The notes: a model not told the origin generated them from the sequence alone. A stretch of 64,000 bases of DNA from Oceaniferula marina (GCF_013391475.1 NZ_JACBAZ010000005.1:62001-126000); one strand, 5' to 3'. Positions 16,932-26,252 are shown, counted from the stretch's first letter. Translations and numbers: made by a program.

Positions 16932-18329
16932 TTAACGAATGGGTGGCCGTTTTTTTAACCACTTGCGGAAATCCCCTCCGGTGGACTTCGGAAGCGTGCG
17001 TTGGCCGAGCCAGTGTTGCATCGGTTTGATCGGGGCAACGTGGATCGGCAGGTGGTTCATGGCCTTGGACATGGTCATGGCCGTGCGCCATAATTTCGGT
17101 GAGCTGGCAAGTTCGGCAAAGGGCGCCATGGGAAGGTTGCCGGGGGATTTGATTTTTTCACGTTTGGCCCGGTCTCTGAGTCGGAGCAACAGGGTGGGGA
17201 TGGGGATATCTACCGGGCAGACCTCCCGGCATGCTCCACAAAGAGACGAGGCTTTTGGTAGGTCGGCGAGTTCCGGGAATTTGTCACCGGCAAGAAGCGG
17301 GGAAAGGACGGCTCCCACTGGTCCCCCGTAAGTGGCGCGATAGGCGTGGCCACTGGATTGGCGGTAGATCGGGCAGACGTTCTGGCACGCGGAGCAGCGG
17401 ATGCAGCGCAGGATTTCCTTGCAGTTGGAGGCCAGAATGTCACTTCGGCCATTATCCATAAAGACAACGTGCATGTGCTCCGGGCCGCTGGGTTGATTTT
17501 CCGAGCGTGGCCCGTTGATGAACTGGGTATAAACGGTCAGTTGTTGGCCGGTGGCGGATCTGCCGAGCAGGTTGAGGAAGACACCGAGGTCCTGGTCGCG
17601 GGGAACCAGCTTTTCAATGCCGATCAGGGCGATATGCACGGGTGGTGGGGCCATGCCGAAGCGGGCGTTGCCTTCGTTGGTGACCAGCACGACGCGCCCG
17701 CTTTCGGCTGAGACAAAGTTGCCGCCGGTGATGCCGGCATCAGCCTGGAAGTATTTTTCGCGAAGATGGGTTCGAGCCCGACGGGTCAGGGTTTCGGGGT
17801 CGTCGTTGTAGTCTTCGGCAATGCCTTCCTTCAGGAAGGTGTTGGCAATTTCCCTACGGTTTTTATGGATGATCGGTTTGACGATGTGGGATGGGACATC
17901 GTCATCGAGTTGAATGATAAACTCACCGAGGTCGCTCTCCAGGCATTCGATGCCATTTTTGACTAGGAATGGGTTGAGGTGGATTTCCTCTGACGCCATG
18001 GACTTGGATTTTGTCAGTCGTTTGACGTCGTGTTGTTTGAGGATGTTCAGGACGGCCTCCCGGGCATCTTGATCGGTGGAAGCAAAGTGGACCTTCACCC
18101 CGTTTTGGGTCAGTTTCTCCTCGGCCTGGGCGAGATAGGTGTCGAGATGTTCCAGAGTGTGTTGTTTGATGTCGGCTGCCAGCTTGCGGATGCGGTCCGG
18201 GTCTTGGTAGTCGTTGAAGAGAACATGGTATCGTTTTTCGGTTCCCGAGGAGGTTCCGTCCATGACCGAGGCTTGTTTTTCCGCACTGATTTCAGTGGCA
18301 TAGGTATCGATGAGTTGATGGGATGGCAT
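16932..18329 (-). CDS. lutB: LutB-like iron-sulfur lactate oxidation protein
   Basis: The 465-residue protein combines an N-terminal LUD domain (about 50-290) with a ferredoxin-like region carrying two [4Fe-4S] motifs: CIRCSACQNVCP (about residues 308-320) and CGACREVCP (about 360-370). This is the LutB/YkgF arrangement of the LutABC complex, which oxidises L-lactate to pyruvate. The LutA-like gene lies just upstream, separated by one amidohydrolase gene, with 22- to 23-base gaps that indicate one operon. No lutC is found in the window. The complex is membrane-peripheral or cytoplasmic. Confidence 0.9.
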   Translation of the reverse strand: MPSHQLIDTYATEISAEKQASVMDGTSSGTEKRYHVLFNDYQDPDRIRKLAADIKQHTLEHLDTYLAQAEEKLTQNGVKVHFASTDQDAREAVLNILKQHDVKRLTKSKSMASEEIHLNPFLVKNGIECLESDLGEFIIQLDDDVPSHIVKPIIHKNRREIANTFLKEGIAEDYNDDPETLTRRARTHLREKYFQADAGITGGNFVSAESGRVVLVTNEGNARFGMAPPPVHIALIGIEKLVPRDQDLGVFLNLLGRSATGQQLTVYTQFINGPRSENQPSGPEHMHVVFMDNGRSDILASNCKEILRCIRCSACQNVCPIYRQSSGHAYRATYGGPVGAVLSPLLAGDKFPELADLPKASSLCGACREVCPVDIPIPTLLLRLRDRAKREKIKSPGNLPMAPFAELASSPKLWRTAMTMSKAMNHLPIHVAPIKPMQHWLGQRTLPKSTGGDFRKWLKKRPPIR

Positions 18330-18351
18330 GGCTGGGTGCGTGGGCAGGAAG

Positions 18352-19212
18352 TTAGATTTGATAGAAGGCTGCTGCGGTTTCGTGCTGAATGGCGGCCTGT
18401 TCGTCGGGGCTTAGGCTCAGAGTGAATTCATCGACCAGGTTGAGCCAGGCCGGGTAATCGGTGCCGAGCAAGGAGACAGGCCAGTCGGAGCCGAACATGA
18501 CGCGCTGCGGCCCGAAGGCGTGGATGATTGTATCGACGTAAGGCCGAAGCAGGTCGTGGTGCCTGGTGCTTTGGCTTTTGCTCTCCGGGTCTTGGATTTC
18601 GGTGGTGAGGCCGGAAAGTTTGCAATAAATGTGCGGTCGTCTGGCGAGCTCCCGGATATTGCGGGCCCAGGATTTGCTGTCGGGGTCTTTCATGCCTTCG
18701 TTCGAGACAGGAGGTTTGCCGCAGTGGTTGAGGACCATACGTTGATTCGGGTGTTTATCGGCGAAAGCAATGGCCGAAGGGAGTTGGTCGTGGAAGACAA
18801 GCAGGTCGAATGCCAGGTCCCGATGGGTGATTTCCCGCATGCCATGATCGAAGTCCGGGTTGTCCAAAAACTGCTCGTCAGGGCAGCCTTGGATAATTTC
18901 CCGAATCCCTTTGAACAGAGGCTCGTTGATATACTGATCAAGAAAAATCCTGAGGTCCGGAGAGCAGAGCGGGGCCCAGCCGACGATGGCAGCCACGAGT
19001 TCCTCCGAGTGCTTGGCGCAGTCCAAAAGGAAGCGGTTTTCCTGATCCGAGCAGCGGGCTTGGACGGAAATGACCTGATCCACACCACTCATATCGAGGT
19101 GATGATTGAGTTCAGGAACGAGAAAATCCTTCTGCAGTTGGGGCATCTCATCCGAGATCCAGCCGTATTCGTCAGGGGAATACTTCCAGAAGTGATGGTG
19201 GGTATCGATCAT
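18352..19212 (-). CDS. Amidohydrolase, sugar lactonase-like
   Basis: The 286-residue TIM-barrel protein begins MIDTHHHFWKY (metal HxH) and carries NHCGKPP and FGSDWPVSLLGTDYPAW. These are the hallmarks of the amidohydrolase_2 group that includes L-fuconolactonase and L-rhamnono-1,4-lactonase. It sits between lutA and lutB with 22-23 base gaps. The non-phosphorylated deoxysugar pathway opens a fuconolactone or rhamnonolactone and can end in pyruvate plus L-lactate, so the placement makes biochemical sense. Whether the substrate is fucono- or rhamnono-lactone cannot be told from the sequence. It is cytoplasmic, with no signal. Confidence 0.82.
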   Translation of the reverse strand: MIDTHHHFWKYSPDEYGWISDEMPQLQKDFLVPELNHHLDMSGVDQVISVQARCSDQENRFLLDCAKHSEELVAAIVGWAPLCSPDLRIFLDQYINEPLFKGIREIIQGCPDEQFLDNPDFDHGMREITHRDLAFDLLVFHDQLPSAIAFADKHPNQRMVLNHCGKPPVSNEGMKDPDSKSWARNIRELARRPHIYCKLSGLTTEIQDPESKSQSTRHHDLLRPYVDTIIHAFGPQRVMFGSDWPVSLLGTDYPAWLNLVDEFTLSLSPDEQAAIQHETAAAFYQI

Positions 19213-19235
19213 AGCTGGGAGAAAGGGGCGGGTGA

Positions 19236-20006
19236 TCAGGCGACATCGACGCCTTTCAGGCTGGCGAGTAGGATTTGAGCGATATGGCGGTATTCGATCG
19301 GGCGGCCTTGTTTTTCAGCCAGCCCTCCGAGGTGCATCATACAGGAGAGGTCGGCGGAGACGAGATAGTCTGGCTGGTTATCGAGCAGGTGATCAAGTTT
19401 CAGGGTTCCCATTTTGCCGGAAATATTCGGGAAAGTAACGCAGAAGGTTCCTCCGAACCCGCAGCATTGTTCTTTTTGCCCGTATTCGACCAGTTGGATG
19501 CCCTCAATGGAGTTGAGCAGGGTGGTTGCGGCTTCACGGGTTCCGGTTCCACGGGTGTGGCAGGAGTGGTGGAAGGCAATATGGGCATTGAAGGAGCCGG
19601 GCCAGGTGGTGATGCCAAGTTCGTGCACAATGTAGTCGGCAAGTTCGAAGGTTCGACGGCCCATGGCTTCAATTTCCGGCAGGTCTTCTTCATTTTCGAA
19701 TTGGAGCGGGTTGCCGTGTTGTTGCATGGCGGCACAAGATCCGGATGGGATGATGATCGGCAGGTCTCCTTGGAACACCTCCATGGCATGGCGGGCCACC
19801 TTGCGTGAGGATTTCCAATCGCCGGCGTTGAAGGCTGGTTGACCGCAGCAGGTTTGGTCTTCGGGGTAGATGACTTCCACCCCGAGGTGTTCGAGGACTT
19901 GAACAGTCGCTTTGGCGGCATCCGCGTAAAAGGCGTCGCATAGGCAGGTACCCATCATGAGGACTTGTTTTTTTGTGGCGCTGGCGGCATCCTGTGTCAT
20001 GTTCAT
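19236..20006 (-). CDS. lutA: LutA-like iron-sulfur (CCG domain) protein
   Basis: About 257 residues from the preferred start MNMTQDAAS (an upstream start at 20042 adds 12). Two CCG domains bind iron-sulfur clusters: TCCGQPAFNAG with SGSCAAM, and HHSCHTRGTG with EQCCGFGGTFC. This matches LutA/YkgE and the GlpC/HdrB-type electron carriers. Together with lutB downstream it would pass electrons from L-lactate oxidation to the respiratory chain. It is the first gene of the minus-strand group lutA, lactonase, lutB, aroB. The upstream spacer of about 165 bases separates it from the divergent flavin oxidoreductase gene and should hold its promoter. Confidence 0.9.
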   Translation of the reverse strand: MNMTQDAASATKKQVLMMGTCLCDAFYADAAKATVQVLEHLGVEVIYPEDQTCCGQPAFNAGDWKSSRKVARHAMEVFQGDLPIIIPSGSCAAMQQHGNPLQFENEEDLPEIEAMGRRTFELADYIVHELGITTWPGSFNAHIAFHHSCHTRGTGTREAATTLLNSIEGIQLVEYGQKEQCCGFGGTFCVTFPNISGKMGTLKLDHLLDNQPDYLVSADLSCMMHLGGLAEKQGRPIEYRHIAQILLASLKGVDVA

Positions 20007-20171
20007 GTGCCCGCATATTAGGTTAATTGCCCGCTCCGACAAGTCTTGATCGATTGTGATCGCTGATTTGTCAGGAATTTCAGGAATTGTCAGCTGCTAT
20101 TGATAGCACTGTGAATTTAAGTGGTATTTTACTCGCAAGATGGGGGAGAACGTATATGACTTCAGCAGGCC

Positions 20172-21587
20172 ATGATATTTCCTCAGATCATCCAAGGCGG
20201 AATGGGTATTAGTGTTTCCAGTTGGCAACTTGCAAATGCAGTTGCTACCCGGGGGCAGATTGGTGTGGTTTCGGGAACGGCCATTGATTTGGTGCTCGTC
20301 AGAAGCCTGCAAAACGGAGATCCAGGAGGGCATCGTCGACGCGCGATGGCTGCATTTCCCCGACAGGAAGTGGTGGAGCGTATTCTGGAAAAGTATTTTA
20401 TTGCCGATGGTAAGGAGCCGGAGAAGGCTTATTCCAACAAGACGATGGTTGGTGAGGCTCCGAGTATCGAGTTGCAGGAGTTGCTGATTGTTGCGAACTT
20501 TGTGGAAGTGTATTTGGCCAAGGAAGGTCATAACGGGCTGGTCGGGATTAATTTCTTGCATAAAATCCAGACGCCGATGATGCCATCGATCTACGGGGCC
20601 ATGCTGGCAGGGGTGGATGTGATCATCGTCGGGGCGGGTATTCCCCTCGAAATTCCCAAGATTATTGACGGCCTGAGTCGCAACGAGGCGGTGGAGTTCA
20701 GTCTGCCGGTCAAGGGGGCTACGGACGGGGCTCCATTTAAGATGCAGTTTGACCCGAATCTCGTATTTGACGACTGCCCAGAACCACATACACCTTATTT
20801 TTTCCCGATTGTTTCCTCTGTTACGCTGGCTAACTTGATGGTCAAAAAGTGTGGTGAGGGGGTCAATGGATTGATTATTGAAGGTCCGACAGCGGGTGGG
20901 CACAATGCGCCACCCCGTGGGAAGACCCAATATAATGAGCGGGGCGAACCCGTATATGGTAAGCGGGATGAAGTGGATTTCGAAAAAATCCGTGACATTG
21001 GTCTGCCGTTTTTTATTGCCGGCTCCTTTGCCAGCCATGAGAAATTGGAAGAGGCCAAAGCGATGGGAGCTACAGGTATTCAGGTAGGTTCCTTGTTTGC
21101 CTTTAGTGATGAGTCTGGTCTGACTGCTGAGATCAAGCTGGATGCCGTCCGTCACTGTCTTGCGGGAACGGAGAGCATTTTCCGCGACCCCGTGGCTTCA
21201 CCTACCGGATTCCCTTTTCAGGTTTTATCGTTGCCCGACACGCTTTCCGAACAGGATGTGTATGAGGACCGTAAGCGGATTTGTGATCTGGGTTACTTGC
21301 GCGAGGCCTATCAAAAAGAGGATGGTTCGCTCGGGTGGCGTTGTGCATCCGAGCCTCTGCCTGCTTTCCTTCGTAAAGGAGGGACCGAGGAGGATGCCAA
21401 GGGGCGGAAATGTCTTTGTAACTCACTGATGGCCAATATCGGTATGCCTCAGAGGCGTAAAGGTGGAGTCGAGGAGTTACCCCTGTTGACCAGCGGATAC
21501 AATTTGACTGCGATCAAGGAGATCGTCAAACCGGGTAAGGAGACATACTCAGCTTCCGAGGTGGTAGATTTCCTGCTCGGTGAGTAA
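20172..21587 (+). CDS. YrpB/nitronate monooxygenase-family flavin oxidoreductase
   Basis: The 471-residue protein starts MIFPQIIQGGMGISVS, the N-terminal strand of the FMN-binding TIM barrel in the nitronate monooxygenase and FabK family. EGPTAGGHNAPPRG holds the family's GGH motif (G-H near the active site), and AMGATGIQVGSLFAFSDES forms the phosphate-binding part. It is longer than typical enzymes (about 320-360) because of a C-terminal extension (about 360-471) containing several cysteines (CDLGYLREAY, CLCNSLM). That extension is also seen in some bacterial YrpB-like proteins. It is cytoplasmic. The substrate is uncertain: nitronate oxidation or enoyl reduction are both possible. Confidence 0.85.
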   Translation: MIFPQIIQGGMGISVSSWQLANAVATRGQIGVVSGTAIDLVLVRSLQNGDPGGHRRRAMAAFPRQEVVERILEKYFIADGKEPEKAYSNKTMVGEAPSIELQELLIVANFVEVYLAKEGHNGLVGINFLHKIQTPMMPSIYGAMLAGVDVIIVGAGIPLEIPKIIDGLSRNEAVEFSLPVKGATDGAPFKMQFDPNLVFDDCPEPHTPYFFPIVSSVTLANLMVKKCGEGVNGLIIEGPTAGGHNAPPRGKTQYNERGEPVYGKRDEVDFEKIRDIGLPFFIAGSFASHEKLEEAKAMGATGIQVGSLFAFSDESGLTAEIKLDAVRHCLAGTESIFRDPVASPTGFPFQVLSLPDTLSEQDVYEDRKRICDLGYLREAYQKEDGSLGWRCASEPLPAFLRKGGTEEDAKGRKCLCNSLMANIGMPQRRKGGVEELPLLTSGYNLTAIKEIVKPGKETYSASEVVDFLLGE

Positions 21588-21675
21588 AACGCCCGGTTCG
21601 CCGTAGGCGGATGGCGCTGGCTGAGATGTTTTGCCTGGCTGCTAGTTGAAGGCTGGCACTTGTTTGGTTTGATAT

Positions 21676-21686
21676 GCGTCATTTTT
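21676..21686 (-). promoter_or_regulatory. AAAAATGACGC motif upstream of LprI-like gene
   Basis: An exact 11-base match (in minus orientation) to the motif also seen at 27733, 43075 and 44124. It is 50 bases before the LprI-like start. A shared regulator is an inference from recurrence only. Confidence 0.4.
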
Positions 21687-21735
21687 GAACTGGCGGCTTG
21701 TCAGGTGCAGGGGCTCTTGTTAGTTCTTTGTGCTT

Positions 21736-22419
21736 ATGAAAATCCTCTTGATGATGAGTGTGTCGATGGTGGCCGGAGCCTTTGCTGCGAGCGAGCTGGA
21801 AACCAGTAAAACGGAATTTGCAGAGGCAGACAAACAGTTGAATGTGGTCTACCTCAGTTTGAAAAAAACAATGCCCGAATGGTCGTTCAAGCAGCTCCAG
21901 CCCGATCAAAGGCGGTGGGTTTCATACCGTGACGCCATGGCAGAGCGGGCGGTTTTTGACCTGGAGGGAAAGGTTAAGGATGTCAAAACAAAGGCCGACT
22001 ACTGGTCGATGATGGCCGGTTTGACCTGGGCGAGAGTCGATGTGCTCAACGGCTGGGCAGCTGTGGCGGAGGAGGGGAAGTGGCTTGGAGACTATAGTGA
22101 TAGTTATGGGGGAGGCATGTCGATCTCGGTCAAAGAAGGCAAACTGCATTTTAAGATCGATGTTGTACGAGGCTTGAGCCACCACGTTGGTCAGATTAGT
22201 GGTGTGGCTGAGATCAATCAGAGTTACGCCCGTTTCTCGGATGAGGGCAAAGGCCGTGAAGGTGTTGAGGGTAAAACGTGGCTTGATTTTGAAATACTGG
22301 ACGGAGCCCGGATCAAGGTTCGGGGGGTGAATACGAGTTATTACCACGGGGCTAGAGCCTACTTTGATGGAACCTATGTCAGGGTGGAACATCCTGAAAG
22401 TGAAGGTTGTAGCCAGTAA
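21736..22419 (+). CDS. Exported LprI-like (DUF1311) protein
   Basis: A 227-residue protein with a signal peptide (MKILLMMSVSMVAGAFA). The first mature segment (about residues 20-75: EFAEADKQLNVVYLSLKK, then LQPDQRRWVSYRD) matches the LprI N-terminal domain, a helical module found in lysozyme inhibitors and other periplasmic proteins. The C-terminal half (GDYSDSYGGGMSISVKEG) is a beta-rich domain of the type often paired with it in bacteria. The GCGTCATTTTT motif lies 50 bases upstream. It appears monocistronic. The function is likely envelope-related; a lysozyme-inhibitor role is only suggested by the domain name. Confidence 0.75.
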   Translation: MKILLMMSVSMVAGAFAASELETSKTEFAEADKQLNVVYLSLKKTMPEWSFKQLQPDQRRWVSYRDAMAERAVFDLEGKVKDVKTKADYWSMMAGLTWARVDVLNGWAAVAEEGKWLGDYSDSYGGGMSISVKEGKLHFKIDVVRGLSHHVGQISGVAEINQSYARFSDEGKGREGVEGKTWLDFEILDGARIKVRGVNTSYYHGARAYFDGTYVRVEHPESEGCSQ

Positions 22420-22466
22420 GGCTTCGATTGTTTCGCTAACAGTGGAGCCGTGGGCTTGAGCCTCTG

Positions 22467-22669
22467 ATACCACTCCGCAAAACAGACGAGACGATTGATC
22501 GTTGTTGAGGTATTTGGAAAAGCACTGCGTGATCCATGAGAGTTCCGGATGAATGACTCCTTTGGCTTTGTTTCTCCTTAGTCATGGTGCCCGCACCATT
22601 CCTTCGTCGTGCCTTACCAAAGAACTCATTCATCTCGGCTATCGTCCCGTCTGTTTTACTACTTGGTAT
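22467..22669. mobile_element. 203-bp inverted-end (MITE-like) element, copy 2
   Basis: Same length, same ATACCA and TGGTAT ends and about 98% identity to 5898-6100. It lies between the LprI-like gene and the secA terminator, in the same orientation as copy 1. The flanking bases (CTCTG on the left, GAATA on the right) show no target duplication. The minus-strand frame of about 67 codons is open here as well; two of the four differences between copies change the amino acid. Confidence 0.8.
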
Positions 22670-22701
22670 GAATAGTCTGAAGCGCATCAAGGCGGGTGCA
22701 C

Positions 22702-22735
22702 AAAAAAGCCCAAGGCTTTTGGACGCCTTGGGCTT
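22702..22735 (-). terminator. secA rho-independent terminator
   Basis: On the minus strand an 11-bp stem (22725-22735 pairing with 22706-22716, loop of eight) is followed by a T run. It lies 30 bases past the secA stop codon. Confidence 0.88.
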
Positions 22736-22764
22736 GGATGTTTTGTCAGAACTGTGTCCCGGGG

Positions 22765-25700
22765 TTAGGCTTCCCGGCCGCAGCACTTTTTGAACTTTTT
22801 ACCGGACCCGCATGGACAGTCGTCGTTGCGGTTGATTTTCACGGTCGGGCGTCGTTTCGGCAGGTTGATTTTGATTTGCTGTCCGTCGGGAACCGGGGTC
22901 ATGGCCAGTTGCTGTTGGTTGCCGGTTTGGGCGACGTTGGCATTGGTGATGGGTTCTCCGGCGGTTGCGTCGCTGGACAATTCCTGCGGCAGGCTGCGCA
23001 TGAAGTTTTCGAATTGTTCGAGGTTGGTGGTGGACCGGAACAGGTTGCTGAGGGTTTCGCCCTCGATGTTGCTCATCAGGGTTTCGAAGAGGGAATATGC
23101 CTCGTTTTTGTATTCCACGAGCGGGTCTTTTTGACCTTGGGCTCGGAGATGGACACCCTCGCGGAGAGCATCCATGTTGTAGAGGTGCTCTTGCCACAGC
23201 TTGTCGATGCCGGTGAGGATGATGTGGCGCTCGAGCATGTCACGCAGCTCGGCCTCCTCGTGTTGCATCTTGAGTTCGTAGGCATCTTTGACTTTGCCGA
23301 CGAGGAACTCGGAGTTGTCCTCGGCATTGCGATCCTGGAAGCCGCTTTCTTCGATGCTGAGTTGAAGCGGGAAGGTGGTGTTTGCCCAGTTGAGAAGCTC
23401 TGCGTAATCCGGAGCTCCTTCGTCACGGTCTTCCATGTAGGCGTGGACGGAAGCCGGAATGGCCCGCTCGATGACTTCGTAGATGAGCTCGCGTGGGTTC
23501 TCACTGTTGATGACTTCATTGCGATAGCCGTAGACAACTTCACGTTGTTTGTTCATCACATCGTCGAAGTCGAGAACGCGTTTCCGCCAGGTGTAGTTGC
23601 GTTGTTCGACGCGTTTCTGGGCGGTTTCCACAGAGCGGTTCAGCCATTTGTGTTCCAGGGCTTCACCGTCTTCCATGCCGAAGCGTTCCATCATGTTGGT
23701 CATGCGGTCGGCGGCGGCAAAGTTGCGCATTAAGTCGTCTTCGAAGGAAATGAAGAATTGGCTCATTCCCGGGTCTCCCTGGCGAGAACAGCGTCCTCGC
23801 AGCTGACGGTCGATCCGGCGCGATTCGTAGCGCTCGGTGCCGATAACAAACAATCCACCCGCTTCGGCGACTCCGGGAGCCAGTTTGATGTCGGTTCCCC
23901 GGCCGGCCATGTTGGTTGAAACGGTGACGGCTCCTTTTTGTCCGGCATTGGCAACGATCTCGGCTTCCTGACGGTGGTACTTGGCGTTGAGGATGTTGCA
24001 GGGAATTTTAGCCCGTTTGAGCATCTTGCCCACCAGTTCCGAGGCCTCCACGGAGGCGGTTCCGACGAGCACCGGCTGACCTCGGTCGTGGGCTTCCTGG
24101 ATTTTTGAGACCACCGCATTGTATTTCTCACGCCGGGTTTTGAATACCTGGTCATTGTGGTCGATCCGGATATTGGGCACGTTGGTCGGGATCGGAAGGA
24201 CGTCGAGTTTGTAGATGTCGTGAAATTCTGCAGCTTCGGTTTCAGCGGTTCCGGTCATACCGGCCAGTTTGCTGTAGAGGCGGAAGTAGTTCTGGATGGT
24301 GATGGTGGCGTAGGTTTGGGTTTCCTCTTCCACGTGAACCCCCTCTTTGGCTTCAACCGCTTGGTGAAGTCCGTCGGACCAGCGACGTCCTGGCATTTCC
24401 CGGCCGGTGTTTTCATCGACGATGATCACCTTGTTTTCGGCGATAACGTATTCGACGTCTTTTTCGTAGAGGCAATAGGCTTTGAGTAGCTGCGAAATCG
24501 AGTGCATTTTTTCGCCCTGGGTATCGAGGCGGGCTTGCAGGGCATCTTTTTTCTCGGCTCGATCGTCGGTGCTGAGGTCCGGGTCGGCATCGATTTCGGC
24601 ATAGGCGGTTCCGAGGTCGGGCAGCACGAAGGCTTCGGCGTCATCCGGGGAGAGAAACTCGCGACCCATTTCCATGAGGTCGGCATCGTGGGCTTTTTCG
24701 TCGATGGTGTAGTAGAGCTCCTCTTTGATGGCAAACAGATCACGCTTTTGGGCGTCCTGATACATCGAAAGTTCGGTTTTTTCGATCAGTCGGCGGGTGT
24801 CCGGGTCTTCCATGAAGCGCATCAGTTGGCGGTTCCGTGGGTTGCCGAGTTTAATTTTGAACAGTGCCCGTCCGGCAGCTACTTCATCTTTGTCGTCCAA
24901 GGCTTTTTTCGCTTCTTCGGACAGTTCGTTGCAGAGGTGGTTCTGGCGTTTGACGAGCTGTTCGATCAGAGGCTTGTAGCGGCCGTATTGTTCGATGTTG
25001 GAAACGGTGGACGGGCCGGAAATAATCAGGGGCGTCCGGGCTTCATCGATCAAAATCGAGTCAACCTCGTCAATAATGGCGTAGTAGTGGCCGCGCTGGA
25101 CCTGCTCGTCTTTAGAAGAAGACATGCCATTGTCGCGCAGGTAGTCGAATCCAAATTCGGCGTTGGTGCCGTAAGTGACGTCGCAGTTATACATCTCGCG
25201 GCGTTCGAAGGGTGGCATCTGGTTTTGGATGCAGCCAACGGTCAGGCCGAGGAATTTGAAGACCGCCCCCATCCATTCGGAGTCACGTCGGGCGAGGTAA
25301 TCATTTACGGTGACCACGTGGACGCCCAGGCCGGTCAGGCCGTTGAGGAAGACGGGCAGCGTGGCAACCAAAGTTTTTCCTTCACCGGTTTGCATCTCGG
25401 CAATGATACCGCGGTGCAGGGCGATACCACCAATGAGCTGGACATCAAAATGCACCATTTCCCATGCAATCGGCTGATCACAGACGGTGATGGTCTGACC
25501 GCAGAGCCTGCGGGCGGCACTTTTGACAGCTGCGTAGGCTTCGGGCAGGATGGATTCGATGTACTTTGACTGGGCTTGCGGGAAGCTGGTTTCCTCGAGT
25601 TCTCGAAAGGCAGCTTTGGCTTCCTCGATGGAGTTGGTGTTGTTGTCTACCGAAGGAAGCCCCGGGTATTCGTCACGGAGGGCTTCGATGCGTTGGCTCA

Positions 25701-25947
25701 GTGACTGGGCCGCCGCCGCCAGAGCTTCCTCATCCATCTGCTCAAGTTCGTGAACGGTGGGAACTTCGAGTGGCAAATAGCGGTGCAGGTGATTCTGCCA
25801 AGTGGCGACTTTTTCACGTAGCTGGTCATCGGAAAGTGACTGATAGCCTTCTTCGATGCTGTTGATTTTGGCAATGACCGGGCGAAGTCGCTTGACTTCG
25901 CGTTGGTTTTTACTGCCGACGATTTTCTGAAGAGTCCACTTAAGCAT
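22765..25947 (-). CDS. secA: Preprotein translocase ATPase SecA
   Basis: SecA drives export of unfolded proteins through SecYEG at the inner membrane. From the start MLKWTLQKIVGS the protein has 1060 residues, longer than E. coli SecA (901) because of inserts in the middle (about 330-520, acidic and charged). Walker A is MQTGEGKTLVATLP, DEAD-type Walker B is IDEVDSILIDEARTPL, and VTVSTNMAGRGTDI and GTERYESRRIDRQLRGR are motor motifs V-VI. The C-terminus has the SecB/lipid-binding zinc motif CPCGSGKKFKKCCG. An earlier start at 25992 adds 15 residues that look non-native. All key motifs are intact. Confidence 0.98.
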   Translation of the reverse strand: MLKWTLQKIVGSKNQREVKRLRPVIAKINSIEEGYQSLSDDQLREKVATWQNHLHRYLPLEVPTVHELEQMDEEALAAAAQSLSQRIEALRDEYPGLPSVDNNTNSIEEAKAAFRELEETSFPQAQSKYIESILPEAYAAVKSAARRLCGQTITVCDQPIAWEMVHFDVQLIGGIALHRGIIAEMQTGEGKTLVATLPVFLNGLTGLGVHVVTVNDYLARRDSEWMGAVFKFLGLTVGCIQNQMPPFERREMYNCDVTYGTNAEFGFDYLRDNGMSSSKDEQVQRGHYYAIIDEVDSILIDEARTPLIISGPSTVSNIEQYGRYKPLIEQLVKRQNHLCNELSEEAKKALDDKDEVAAGRALFKIKLGNPRNRQLMRFMEDPDTRRLIEKTELSMYQDAQKRDLFAIKEELYYTIDEKAHDADLMEMGREFLSPDDAEAFVLPDLGTAYAEIDADPDLSTDDRAEKKDALQARLDTQGEKMHSISQLLKAYCLYEKDVEYVIAENKVIIVDENTGREMPGRRWSDGLHQAVEAKEGVHVEEETQTYATITIQNYFRLYSKLAGMTGTAETEAAEFHDIYKLDVLPIPTNVPNIRIDHNDQVFKTRREKYNAVVSKIQEAHDRGQPVLVGTASVEASELVGKMLKRAKIPCNILNAKYHRQEAEIVANAGQKGAVTVSTNMAGRGTDIKLAPGVAEAGGLFVIGTERYESRRIDRQLRGRCSRQGDPGMSQFFISFEDDLMRNFAAADRMTNMMERFGMEDGEALEHKWLNRSVETAQKRVEQRNYTWRKRVLDFDDVMNKQREVVYGYRNEVINSENPRELIYEVIERAIPASVHAYMEDRDEGAPDYAELLNWANTTFPLQLSIEESGFQDRNAEDNSEFLVGKVKDAYELKMQHEEAELRDMLERHIILTGIDKLWQEHLYNMDALREGVHLRAQGQKDPLVEYKNEAYSLFETLMSNIEGETLSNLFRSTTNLEQFENFMRSLPQELSSDATAGEPITNANVAQTGNQQQLAMTPVPDGQQIKINLPKRRPTVKINRNDDCPCGSGKKFKKCCGREA

Positions 25948-26021
25948 AAAAATTGGGGCGCGGGTTGGGCGCGCGAGGTGAGTTCCATACACCTGCTTTG
26001 CCTTGTTGGCAAGGGGATTAG

Positions 26022-26252
26022 CTAGAGTTCCTGAATGCTTATCGGTTCAGGGATCAGCTCGGTGTTCGAGAATGACCAAACCATTTCTTTTTTGAGGTTC
26101 ACCTCGATGAGTGGAAGGTAGTGTCCGGGGTAATCGTGGCCTGTCCAGTTGGTGAGCAGGGTGGCGTCGAGCGCGGGGGGGCGTGCACCCCATCCAGTGC
26201 GACGTTACCTCCGCTGAACAATAGAGATCTAACCGGGAATCCGTTTGGTCAC
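26022..26252 (-). pseudogene. Decayed small gene of unknown function
   Basis: On the minus strand, protein-like segments lie in consecutive frames: VTKRIP, then VRSLLFSGGNVALDGVHA, then ALDATLLTNWTGHDYPGHY and EVNLKKEMVWSFSN, ending IPEPISIQEL and a TAG stop. Two frame breaks are needed, one at CCCGG (near 26233-26237) and one in a run of seven C (near 26170-26180). Joined, it would be about 75 residues. An AAGGAG lies at 26270-26275. I do not recognise the family. The frame breaks could be real decay or homopolymer sequencing errors. Confidence 0.4.

Noticed and set aside
20097-21155. 352-codon minus frame opposite the YrpB-like gene
   Set aside because: The opposite strand carries a clear flavin oxidoreductase with motifs; the minus frame has none.
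22696-23733. Long plus-strand frame of 345 codons opposite secA
   Set aside because: It lies entirely antisense to the C-terminal part of secA and mirrors its codon use; secA is certain.
24502-25569. 355-codon plus frame opposite secA
   Set aside because: It is a shadow of secA; no independent domain or start signal is visible.
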